Under the pieces are notes generated by a model, which did not search any database, had not been told where the DNA came from, and was given only the letters and a program-made list of their open reading frames with translations. Below are positions 22,633 through 61,860 of a DNA stretch of 64,000 nt, in pieces. Location of the stretch: NCBI RefSeq assembly GCF_000002235.5, contig NW_022145606.1:20789539-20853538 (forward strand). Reading direction: 5' to 3'. Source of the stretch: Strongylocentrotus purpuratus. Taxonomy: Eukaryota > Echinodermata > Echinoidea > Camarodonta > Strongylocentrotidae. Each line of letters begins with the position of its first letter. Position 1 is the stretch's first letter. The position numbers and the translations under genes are program-made.

Positions 22633-23263
22633 AGGGGCTAACGATGGAGAGGTGGCGAGTAGACATCGTTTGTCGTATATATAGCCAGGAGAAATGTTGA
22701 CGCCGCACACAGGAGAAATACATGGAATCATTTCGCAGAATGCAGACCTACATACTACGATGCCTTGCCCGCCAGTAGATCAATGGCTAAAGACTCGGCT
22801 AAGTAATGAATCACGCTCAAATTGTGTGACACGTACTAGTCCCTAACCCAGTCAAATTATGGTACCCTTCCTCCAAACAACTTTCTTACATGACAATTTA
22901 CAAACATAACTGACAACACTAAAACATTCGAATTTAAACGAAAGACAAATTATTTTTGATGACAAACTCACGAATTTGGCCGGAAAATCCTACATTACAA
23001 AGGACAAATATCAATGATAATGGCTAGTACTATTGATGATTATTTGTCGTTCGATCCGAACGCAAAAGAGAAGGATCTTTGCTTATTAAGTGTTCGGATC
23101 ACCCCATCCCCTACCCTTACTTTATTTACTCGGCAATACCGTACCGGTGGTGAAAAGGGGAATTCCCGTATGTGCCCAGTATTTGTGTGCCCTTTGATCC
23201 TCCATAACTCGCCGCGCCCATGATCTGGATTAGCTTTAAAGCATTCATGTCCCAGTTTGCAGC
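22633..23263. other. No confident gene
   Basis: Holds one solo transposon end (22925-22990). A 70-codon frame at 23014-23223 ends in TGA and continues in the same frame into the exon-like stretch at 23264-23382, so a decayed or longer exon is possible. The minus-strand frame 23040-23336 overlaps it and has no support. Confidence 0.3.
22925..22990. mobile_element. Solo end of the 27132-29553 transposon family
   Basis: GACAAACTCACGAATTTGGC followed by CGGAAAATCC matches the right end of the element at 27132-29553. No left partner is visible. Confidence 0.65.
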
Positions 23264-23382
23264 TTGATAAAAGGATACAACCAGTCTTCCTTTCCGATAT
23301 GTTAAAGGATTTATCCCATGCTGGGAACCAATACACTTCTAAACATTATCACTCGGACGCTATCAGGCAAGCAGCTCAACGG
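23264..23382 (+). CDS. Exon-like frame with strong donor, unknown gene
   Basis: The acceptor-like TTTGCAG is followed by 39 open codons plus bases, ending at a consensus donor (CAACGG/GTAAGT). The peptide has protein-like composition (FLSDMLKDLSHAG, then KHYHSDAIRQAAQR). I see no partner exons and recognise no family. It could be an isolated or decayed exon. Confidence 0.3.
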
Positions 23383-26300
23383 GTAAGTCTAACTTAGCAA
23401 CAGAGCAGGGAATGGAAAATAATGTGTTGGTTCCTGCCAGGCATTTGCTATAGGTGCTAATAATAGTGCTGGTTTCCATGAGATGACATCTTAGAATCTA
23501 TACATGCATTTGTATGTAATTTATTTATTCTCAGAATGGTCGAAAAACGATCTCGCCCTAATTGTGTGTTTTGATCCTTGCATTGGTTGGTGGTGATGGA
23601 ATTTTCATTTAACTGCTTGACTCTACAGAGTTGTCTTATTCCCCATCGTGTAACGTATGTGAATGCACATGTATATTCAGACGGTGTGTGTCCGGGCAAG
23701 TAGTATATCCGGACAGTTGATTTAAAACAGCAATTTCTTGAAGTTTACAAGCAATATTTCATAAATCCTCTAAAAATCTATGTTGGACAATTTTCATAGA
23801 GGATAAACATTCCCGAATTGTTTAATTAGCGCTGTGATTAGTTCAAAAATATTGTCCGTCAATCGGAGTGCCCAGACACCCAAAGCCCCATCATCGGATT
23901 CCCCTTAGCCAATGGGTAAATGCACATTTGCATTGGTTGCAAGCCTACCTCTACATGTAGCATTCAATACCTCAACAACACATATACAATTCAATAAAAT
24001 ACACATACAATTTACAAATGGTGTCACTTTATAATCCCCGGGTTTGGGGGGGATAACATATTATTTTTTTAATCAATATTTGACAATTTTACCTGTATAA
24101 CTTTGATTAATTCAAGTACTTCTATGCAATATTTGTTAAATGTGGCAGTCCTTTGTGTAATTTTAGATTTTTAAATATTCTCAAACAAAAAGTATGTTTC
24201 TTTAATATTATTAATTATGCAAATTTGTCTCGTTCATGTGTATAAGGCCATCAAGATCCTTCCATATCCACCACGGTAGGTCTATACATTGTGGCAACTA
24301 TATTCAATTTCATTATCTCAATACATATTAAGTCATATGTGTGAAGTTTGCTGAGCGTCTGAAAATGTGCATTTGGTTCGAATGCTTCACCAGGAGTTGG
24401 ATAATGTGCATACCTTGTGTGCGGGCAGCCTTGAATCCAATGATCCGGGTAATAATACCAGTAAAAGTACCAAGGGTGTGTACGTGTGCGTGTGTCATTA
24501 GATTTGTATACAGACGTGTATCTTTTTTCTTCTTCCAAATATATGTTATTATTACTTCTGCGCCTGGTGCATTCGATTGTCAAGCCTTACTGGCTTTTAT
24601 GGATGCACCATTTTCCATTTGTACTATGCTTTAAACCTTCATATTTTCTTTATATTTTGAATGCTGTCATGTCAATTTATATGTAATTTTGATATTTTTA
24701 CATGTTATGAAATTCAATATTTTATCTGTGTATAATGATGATGGAAATACATTTCAAATCAATTCAATTCAATTCAATCAGATACGATTGTTTACGTCTG
24801 ATGACCGACATTTAACGTCACCATCCGGAAGACTAAGATACATGGTAATCCTTATAGTCACTATATAAACCCCACATATTATTATTGTATCCTTCTTATT
24901 ACTGTAATATGTTAGATCTCATGAATACAATTTCGAATAGCATTTTACTTCTTTTATATCAAAGCTGTCATTTTCCGCATTCCAGTGATATATGTTCAAT
25001 ACTGTACAGTTAATGAATGCTATCCAACTTCTGTCAACTATAAGAATGAGTATTTGGATATCGTTCATACAAAAAAAGAAAAAAACTAAGGATAAATTGC
25101 GAGTTAAATCAAATACACAGATTTGTAAATATTGTATTGATACAAGAAAATTACCATTTTGTTCCAAGTCTGCCTACCAAGTAACATTTCATGTATGCAA
25201 TTTTCATTCTGGCTATTAAGATATAATCATTTGTATAAGGTAAATTAAGATAATTTGCAAAAAGGCACTTAAAAAAGGAACTATGAACACAATCTGATTA
25301 TATTACGAAAATGGTCTATGCCAATTTTCTTTAATTCAAGTACACGCAGCAACTTAATTAGCTTCCTGCATGCACAGTTACTGTACAATCAAAGCAAACG
25401 TACTTTGGATATTGTAGACTTCTAGTGCAAACAGAGAATTCCAACATCAGCCCCCCCCCCCCCCCCCCTCGTTTTCATTCTTTCCCAATCTGTCTGTAGA
25501 AAATCAGTCCGGTATTGTAACTATACATGTAGTATTAGGGTAGGCATGTGCTTTATCATGATCCTTATTAAAAGCATGCATCACTTCAGTCATTAATAGA
25601 TTAGGGGGGTATAACTCCCCCTTACTACATTGTGTTATCTGAGGGCATAGTGCCCCCTTCAAAACATCCTTGATCTACCGGGGTGGGTTCAGTCTTACCT
25701 TTTTACATATCAACATGAAATTGAAGTTCCCAGGCCTGCATCTATATTTTGTGAAAAGAACCACATTTTGAAAATAACGATTCCCATAGCACAGAATGGT
25801 ACTCGGAAATTCTGTTTGAGGCGATTTTAATTGATGCTCGTTTATATGTGTTTGTTCGGATCGAGTGACTTTGTAAATATCTAAATATAATGATTTAGAA
25901 TGCTGTATGGTGCATGATTTGGAATATAGAATAAATATCCCCCTTCAATATTGGTCTCTTACATGCATTCTAGTAGTGTTGTAATGACGTGTTAGGCCCA
26001 CTTGAACCGAATCGTGAAGTTGTGCCAGAGAAAGCAAATTGCTCTCTGTGACCTCTGCCAAGTTTGTTTTATCTTTCAGCTGATACGCTTGCAAATAAAA
26101 TTATGATAACTCATCCAAATATGATTATGACTCAAGTATTGCACATTGTACTGAGGTACTTTGGATTTGATTGCATGGTTACTGTTGATATACATGTCAA
26201 TATTTTAAATTATAACTGAGAGCTCTGCTTTGTTTCTCTTTGTTTACAGACTGCTCTCTGCAGAACGTATTATATTAACATTAAAAACATAATTACTAAT
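23383..26300. other. No gene seen
   Basis: AT-rich. Contains a LINE-like 3' tail with a (CAATT)n repeat at about 24755-24780, a repeated motif at 24793-24838 (also found at 32655-32695) and a C20 tract at 25449-25468. Open frames here look random. Confidence 0.35.
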
Positions 26301-26545
26301 GACATAGCAGACGGTAAAGTTGTCGTGGTCGAGTGAATATGTCACCGGACTGTCGATCACAAGGTCCGCGGTTCGAGTCCCGCCGCGGCACTAATGTCCT
26401 TTGGCAAGACATTGATCTACATTTGCCACACCCAACCCAGGTGATGTAAATGGGTACCTGGCAGGAATTAATTCATTGACATGCTAGAGCGCCGTATGAC
26501 AGCCATGCTAAAGCCAGGGTTATAATCGGAAGTGCCAGGAGTGTA

Positions 26546-27080
26546 AATAGGGACTTTTAGATTTGCACGTCGACAGCTTTGACTGCAAAGTGTGACGTCA
26601 TTTTAAGGCGGTGCGCATGCGTTACGTCGTCTCAGTCGGCGATCGAGAATGCGTCAACCTTGATTTTCCTAAATCTAGTACATACGGTACATACATACAT
26701 ATTGATATTTATATAGCGCCTTTACATGCTCAAGGTACTAGTATGCCGCGTGCGCATAAAATATACAGTTCCTCAGGTAGACAAAGGAACATCCCTTCCC
26801 TGCTATTATGTAAAAATGTGTAGAACAGGTGTCACATGCATATTCACCTGTTCTACACATTTTTAAATAATAGCAGTGAAGGGATGTTCTTTTGTTGAGG
26901 GTAGAATGAGGATATTTTGTCCTCTTTCTTTGCCCGTGATGTCATAGTGTTACTTCCTGCATGCATGTAAAGATGTAAAAGATTTCTAATTGTAGTCAAC
27001 ATGGGCAGTTAAGTACGTTGACACGCATGATCAGTCGGCGTTCGTCGTGTTCTCGTCCACTCAATCTAAAAGTCCCTATT
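26546..27080. mobile_element. MITE with 18-bp perfect ends inserted in the SINE
   Basis: Ends AATAGGGACTTTTAGATT (26546-26563) and its exact reverse complement (27063-27080). The interior holds a 130-bp hairpin (26771-26900). No coding capacity. Its target duplication is unclear (TA possible). Confidence 0.85.
26771..26900. repeat. Hairpin with ~60-bp arms and 13-nt loop
   Basis: CACCTGTTCTACACATTTTT and flanking sequence at 26845-26900 mirror 26771-26831, with the shared block GAACATCCCTTC. Only a handful of mismatches, so the arms are young or kept similar by gene conversion. Confidence 0.9.
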
Positions 27081-27729
27081 ATGGCAGACATGTGCGCTAT
27101 ATAAGAACACACTATTATTATTATTACTATAGGATTTCCCGGCCAAATTCGCGAGTTTGTCATTCAAATTAATTTGTCTTGCGTTCAAATTCGACGGTTT
27201 TAGTGCATTCAGGTTTATATCGGGCTTATATTCCCTTTTCTAGTTTTCAAATCTATGGAATTGTGTTAGAATCTACCTATGTTTCATTCAAATTAATGAA
27301 CAATGTGCTTCTTTCGCTATTTGGTCATTCGATTTGGCGCAACACGATTTACTGACAACGCGACGGTGTACTGCTAGCATTCTGATTCATTTGTAGCATT
27401 CAAATTAGCACTTTGTGCACTTAAATTGATGGTCAATATACATTTCTCGTTTATTACACACTTTTTATAGCTCATTCTTTTTCTTTCAAGATTGTTTATT
27501 TATGGGTATTTCATCATATTTGATTTTCTTGCATTCATACACTTATATTTATTAAATTTATCTGATATTCATCAGCATTTAAGTTTGATTGTTGAGAAGA
27601 AAAAAACGACTTGCATCTACGGACCTCAATATATTTGTAAATGTTCATGTAAGGAAGTTGTTTGTCTTATGTTTCATCATTAATTTATCATAATTTCATC
27701 ACAATTTCATTATGGAAGAAGGGTACAAT

Positions 27730-28857
27730 CCCGGCCCCCCCACTCAGGTTTCGAAATGACCGCATGCGTGTTGCCAAAATGTCCGGTAAAGGGGTACTTT
27801 TCGTGCGACAAAGTCCGGCCCGAGAAATGTAAAAAAAGGGGGTGTATTTGACTTTCACCCGGAGATTTCTTTAAAAAGGGGGTGTTTTTCTCTCATCTCT
27901 TTGAAATTAAAAAAGGGGGTTATAAAAAATCTTGATGAAATCCCGCGATCAGATTTCAGATATTCCTGCTAGTTTTGAAAGCTCATTCAGGATTATTTCA
28001 TTATGAAAAGTAAAATCATTGAGTCCCATGCACTCCCGTCCCAATACGGCGGCAGTGAAGAGATAACAACAGAACGTATGGTCTGTACGGCGCATCCGCT
28101 AGCTGCACGCTCAGCATGCATATCGGCCTAGGCTCGGCATCAAGCCGGGGCATCAAGATGGGGTATGAGGCGTGGGCCCTGCCAAAATTGTCATGATTGG
28201 GACGTCTTTGAGCAGGACCCACAGTCTCCTCGTTGTGGATATTGTGGCTGTCTACCTGTGGCTCACAGGGTGGCACATTCAGGTGAGTAGTTTGCCCTAT
28301 AGTTTGATCGCAATAGTAAAACTCTCAAACTCATTTTCCTACACCCATGATAATGAATATGTACGTGGGACTTGCATCTAGACCTATGTAGTTTTGTACT
28401 GTTGTGTAGGCTACCCTAATTCACACACAGTCACAGCTGCATTAGTAATAGGTCTACTATCCTGGCTGTGTATTAAAGGGATTGTTTAACAATGTTAAAT
28501 CTGAGATGCAAGGCCCTACATGTTATCAGTGTCTGTGATATGGTGTAATATTGAAGCCCTAAAAAAATTGTGCTTCAAAATGATCAAGAAGAAGAACTTA
28601 AAGAAGTACCAACCAGTCTAATGACAGCTTATCTGAGATGAGAGGGGGGGGGGGGGGGGTCTGCATGTCCTGAGATAGGTAGGTACATTGAGCAGCGTTC
28701 CGGATTTAGGGGGGTCTCCAAGGCAGGAAAAGCCCGTGAAAAGCCCGCGAAAGGGGGGTTCGGAAATTTTGGCAGTGCTCAGATAGGGGGTCTTTTCAAA
28801 AAGAGGGTACAAGCATACGCGTACCCTAAATAACACTGAGTGGGGGGGGGGGGCGGG
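27730..28857. mobile_element. TIR element with 8-bp target duplication carrying a gene-like insert
   Basis: The flanks GGTACAAT (27722-27729 and 28858-28865) surround the inverted ends CCCGGCCCCCCCACTCAG and (reverse complement) CCCG(C)nACTCAGTG. A related partial copy at 52206-52392 has left and right segments close together, whereas here ~950 bp intervene. That insert includes an exon-like zinc-ribbon frame with a splice donor (28165-28282). An 8-bp duplication fits hAT or P-like elements; family not assigned. Confidence 0.75.
28165..28282 (+). CDS. Zinc-ribbon-like first exon, probably captured by a transposon
   Basis: ATG at 28165 opens 39 codons plus one base to a consensus donor (TTCAG/GTGAGT). 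The peptide has CQNC at residues 6-9 and CGYC at 24-27, a C-x2-C-x14-C-x2-C zinc-ribbon spacing, followed by GCLPVAHRVAHS. Upstream is a GC-richer, CpG-containing leader (28020-28160), unlike neighbouring DNA, as in a promoter/5' UTR. No later exon is visible. Either a transduplicated host fragment or a gene interrupted by transposons. The overlapping minus frame is a shadow. Confidence 0.45.
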
Positions 28858-29553
28858 GGTACAATATTGTGACTGGGGTAGGGACTAGAGTCAACAATTT
28901 GAACTTGATTCATTGTTTAGCCATGTCTTTAGCCATCGATCTGCTGGCGGGCAAGAAAACTATGAAACTCTTTAAGAAAAACAGAGGGGTGTGCTGGGTA
29001 TAAGAGACGATGTGAATTACTTTTGTAAAATTCCGAGTCTGTAGTAAAAAGGTGCGATTGAGGGTACCCCCACCTTTCCCGGGTATATGAACATGTCCGT
29101 GCAGAAATGCCATATCCCTTGATTTCGCCCCTTCTTTACTCTATGTCTGACTACACCCATCTGCATTGTCCTGAAAATAAATAAATGGAATAACAGCTTA
29201 GACCCCAATGGCAAATCATGCATTTTAACTGCATTATTTAAAAACTGTAAAAGTTTGTCGCAATTCTTCCCCCTAACATTCCTTACTTGAATACAAATAT
29301 TACGAATACGAATGACAGGTCTTAATTTGAATGATAAAAATTACGCTTCGACAAGTGAATATTAATTTGAATGCTAGTTGAGCAGTTTCTAAATTGAATG
29401 ACAGATCTATGAAACCCTTCGACCAAATTCCTAAATTAAATACAAAAACTGGAAAATTGAATGATAATTGGCATGGCAAAGCCAATCTGCGCTATATTAA
29501 ATGCAAAGTAAATGAATTCGAATGACAAACACGCGAATTTGGCCGGGAAATCC

Positions 29554-32050
29554 TATATTAGACAAGTGAAAAATAATAGAATAGCCTGATAAAGAAGGTT
29601 AACCTATGGAAATAATTGAGAAGGGAGTATTGAAGGAGGAATTAATATAATCATTGGCAGGTAAGTAGGGAAGAAGCATTCTAGGTCCTGAAAAACAATA
29701 AACAAAGGGACAAAAGAGGCAATGGTTAAATATGGAGAAGAATTTAGGGAATGGAAATTGAAAGTGTACGCAAAGCTACATGTGACAATGATGAACAACT
29801 TAAAACATTACACAATTATTGTCCCACTTTACTAGATACAAGCTTGATGCCATTTAGGCCTATACCCAAGACAGTATATTTGTACCATTTTATTTTTGCT
29901 GTTTTTAACATTTCTAAAATTTGTTGTTCATTTTTGTATTACATTGGCAATGAGCATGATCATCCTACTTAGTTTAAAGATTGTTTGTCCACATTTTCAT
30001 TTAAACAAAATGAAATAATTACAGTAAAACATATAAAATAAACAATTTCAATTTTACAGTCGTGGGCTTTCATGGGAAACAAGGAATAAAGCAAAACGTT
30101 TTAAAACAGGAAAATTAAAATTAGTGACGAGAAAGTTCTAATAAACTGTAATAGGATCGAACAAAGTTCATCAAAAAAAATATATACTTAGAAAAAGATG
30201 ACTCGTCCTCTTGAACACTGTGAAGTGTGCCTATAATATTGATTGAATCACATGATAATAATAATAATAATATCTAATATTCATGAGGCGCTGGTAAACA
30301 CATACACTTTTCAAGCGCGTTACAAATGAAATGAAAATTACTTTTAATCTAAATATGTAAAAAAAAAACATTGTGCCTAATTTAGACGAAACAAAGGCTT
30401 TTACTTATCACAGTGTCTCAACAGTAACATGATGATGAAAATTATAAAAAATACAGTAACAATGGGGACTCAATAAACCGAGATAAGAAAATCGATATCA
30501 TTAACTAGGCAACCACACCTAAGTCCAACATGGGGAAAAGAGAGCAACAGGCAATTTTATGGACCAAGATGTAGTATCAAAAAATTAAGTAACTATATTC
30601 AGATCAATAACATTACGGTTGAGAAAGTTCGTTTATTATATAGAGTTTGGTTTTTATTTTAATGGCTGCATAATCCATGCGTCAACATCCATCTCTGTCT
30701 TAGGTATCCGTGTCTTCTTATATAGATTCTGAGTTTATCAAAGATTGTTGTCTTTTTTTAGGATATTGTTAAGCAAACAGGGTGTTGTTGAAGCAATAGA
30801 CATTCAGGCAATGTTTGTTCAGTTCTGGAACTTGAACCTAATTAAAAATGCGTATTGTACAGTTTGTACTCACAGCGAATGCAGTCATGCTGTATGGACG
30901 TGTCAGTACGACATGCTATGTGCATCCTGCATTTTGTATGGACAAAATATTATGGCTTATAATTCATGAGCTAAACAATGTTAAGGTGTTCACCAGGCTA
31001 GTTAAGAAGTTAGTTTTTTGCCAGACCGAGGCTTTAGGAACTGAACTGTGGAAAAAATCAAAGTTTTGCATGTCTTACCGACTAGCATTTTAAAGTTATT
31101 TTACATGAAATGTAATATCACCATCCAATATGCAATATGATTATCTCTAATCGCTGTAAAACACTAACCATATCCTTATTCAGTGTATTGTAGCATTTAT
31201 AATTTGAAGGTTTATTTTGTGTGTAGATTAACTGGTAGTACATTATTTTTTTCCCCAGAGCATGTAAGCTATAATTTCAGGAAAGAAAGTTACCTTTTTC
31301 TGGAAAGTTAAGATATCTAGCTAAGATACTATTCTAATTTGTGAGTGGTAGTTTTTCATGTTATAGTATGGAGTTGCCAAGGTGTGTTTTTAGTGGTGAA
31401 TTTCCGTTTGGTCTACAACCAGTACGTCTACTACCCGATCAGTCTATTCCCTTAAGGCTTTACCCACCACGTAAACTATCCACATGGTCTCATAATGATT
31501 TCTTATAATTCCAAGTTTGTGTATTAAATGCCCAATTCGTCGATCATCCATGAGGTATAATAATCATTTGATGATTATTCTTATTTGAGATCAAATATTT
31601 ATTAAACCACGTGTGCGATAAACAAAACGGGCATTAAAGGTGATACAAAGTTTTGGTATGGGGTCATGAATTTCGTTCAAATGAGCATATTGGAAGCATA
31701 TGAGATCCTACAATAAATATTCAGTGATCGTTGCCGCGGTTGAAATCGAGTTTAAAGTTATGAAATAATAAATCATAAATTATTCATGTTGGATAGCTCC
31801 CTCCCAGGGTCAAGATATCTATTAAGCTATAAAGCAATGTTTCTTGCCTTAAATCGACCAATTATCTATTCCCGTTTGGAAATTATATATTTGAACTATT
31901 TATTCTGAGATGTTCATGGTCACAGGTACCATTGTACGGCCGTAGGTGCTATTTATTTATTTTATTCACATTGTGATTGGTAGATTAAAATGCATGAAGA
32001 TGGAAGAATATTTTGGTATGTTTGTTATCATATCAATTATCATTATTATG

Positions 32051-32085
<35 letters not shown>

Positions 32086-32462
32086 CATTCATTTTATTGT
32101 TATTGTTATTATTGTTGTTATTGTTATGTTATTATTATAATTTTTCATTGTAATTATAATCATCATTGTTGATGTGATCATTATTATTATTGTTATAATT
32201 ATAATATTTGTTAAATATTATTATTATGTTTGTTAAATATCACTATTACTATTGTTATTATCATTACTATCATTTTATTAGGCCTGTGATTAGTGTGGTT
32301 ATTATCATTAGTGTTAACAGCAGAAGTAGTAGTAGTAGTTGTATTTGTATTGTTATTAATATTATTATTTTTTACTACTAATACTACGAAGTACAGGATT
32401 TGTAAATTATCGAGACGATCAATATTTGGCCATTAATTTCTCTGTTCACATTATCATTTCAG
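29554..32462. other. No gene seen; upstream region of the semaphorin
   Basis: Contains a SINE-tail-like remnant (30255-30330: (AAT)n plus AAGCGCG words), a (TAG)n microsatellite (32053-32086) and ATT-rich DNA to 32390. Any 5' UTR exon or promoter of the semaphorin should lie here or further left; I could not place one. Confidence 0.4.
32053..32086. repeat. (TAG)n microsatellite
   Basis: About 11 TAG units, followed by ~300 bp of ATT-rich imperfect repeats. Confidence 0.95.
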
Positions 32463-32470
32463 TTTCAAGC

Positions 32471-60844
<28,374 letters not shown>

Positions 60845-61009
60845 CGAGGGAGATACCTGCAAGTATGTAAGTTACAAATGCTTTTTATGTTATTTATTTT
60901 CGTTATTTCTTGTTTGTGGTGTATACAGACTGAACGACAGCGAAGCACAAACTGAAACAATCAGTTAATGAGCTGTTAATTAGGCGTTTTTAATTCGTGC
61001 CTCCGCCCA

Positions 61010-61860
61010 CGAAGGTAGTCACGGAGGAATGTTTATGGGTTATCCGTCCCGCTTTCTCGTTATCACGGTATCTCAAGAATCACTTGAGATTTGAACTCCA
61101 TATTTGGTGACAGTGTGTTTCACCTTACGTAGACGATCTGATTACGTTTTGGAGTAAGTAGGTCAAATGTCATAGGTGAAAGAGGTCATTTGTTGGTTAT
61201 TGCAGGTATTGGCCTTAGTATCGCGATATCTCAGGAGCTACCGGAGGTATGAACTTCAAACTTGGTGACAGTGTGCATCATCATATAAAAACAATCTGAT
61301 TAGATTCTAGGGAAGTTATGTCAAAGGTCATAGGAATCTATCTCTGAAAATTACTCTTATAAGCCTTGTTATCGCGAAATCTAAAGAATTACATCAGTTA
61401 TGAAATTCAAACCGGGTGAAAACATCACCATAGGAAGACGATCTTATCCAGTTTTAGAGTACGTAAATCAAAGGTCAAAGGTCATAAAGGTGAATTTCTG
61501 ATATTGCAAGTATTAGCCTTGATATCGCGGTATCCCAATAACCATGTGATGGTTAATCTTTAAACATTATTATAGTTTTCATCACTATATAATTTAAGAT
61601 CATTGGATTGTAGGGGTAAATATTGTGTGTTTTTTTAAAAGTCATAGAGTTTAATTTTTGAAAATAAAGGTATTTCCTTAATTGTTCCCACAATATGTCA
61701 AGAATTTCTTAAAGTGTAAGCTTCAATTATGGTGATAATATAACCATATACAGGTGCTCCAGTCAGAGTTTTTTAATTAGTAAGTCACAGGTCAAAGATG
61801 AAAATCGTTGGTTGATATATAAATATGGGCTTTTTGTTTTCATGTTGAAATTTCAAGGTC
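61010..61860. repeat. Degenerate ~125-bp tandem repeat downstream of the semaphorin stop
   Basis: About six units with the order ATCGCGATATCTCA, TTGAACTTCAAACTTGGTGA, CAGTGTGCATCATC, GACGATCTGATT and AGGTCAAAGGTCATA. Similarity falls toward the right end. The unit is preceded by GCCTCCGCCCACGAAGGTAG (61000). Confidence 0.85.

Larger units (their letters stand above)
26318..27127 (+). mobile_element. tRNA-derived SINE interrupted by a MITE
   Basis: The tRNA-like head carries a good B box (GGTTCGAGTCC, 26370-26380). The body has CAAGACATTGATCTACATTT, CAGGTGATGTAAATGGGTAC and AAAGCCAGGGTTATAAT. The tail is GCGCTATATAAGAACAC plus (ATT)n. This is a common SINE layout of marine invertebrates including sea urchins. 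A 535-bp MITE (26546-27080) splits body and tail; without it the sequence joins smoothly. Confidence 0.8.
27132..29553. mobile_element. 2.4-kb TA-flanked DNA transposon with motif-rich ends
   Basis: Inverted ends GGATTTCCCGGCCAAATTCG (27132) and its reverse complement ending at 29553, flanked by TATA on both sides (TA or TATA duplication). For ~450 bp inside each end the word CATTCAAATT (left) or AATTTGAATG (right) recurs every 20-40 bp. No transposase frame. It contains the 8-bp-duplication element 27730-28857 and abuts the tail of the SINE. Confidence 0.8.

Noticed and set aside
22252-22731. Long overlapping open frames on both strands (up to 159 codons)
   Set aside because: They arise from G-runs, C-runs and T/C-rich microsatellite at the right end of the hAT-like element; composition is low-complexity (Lys/Arg/Glu or Leu/Phe/Ser).
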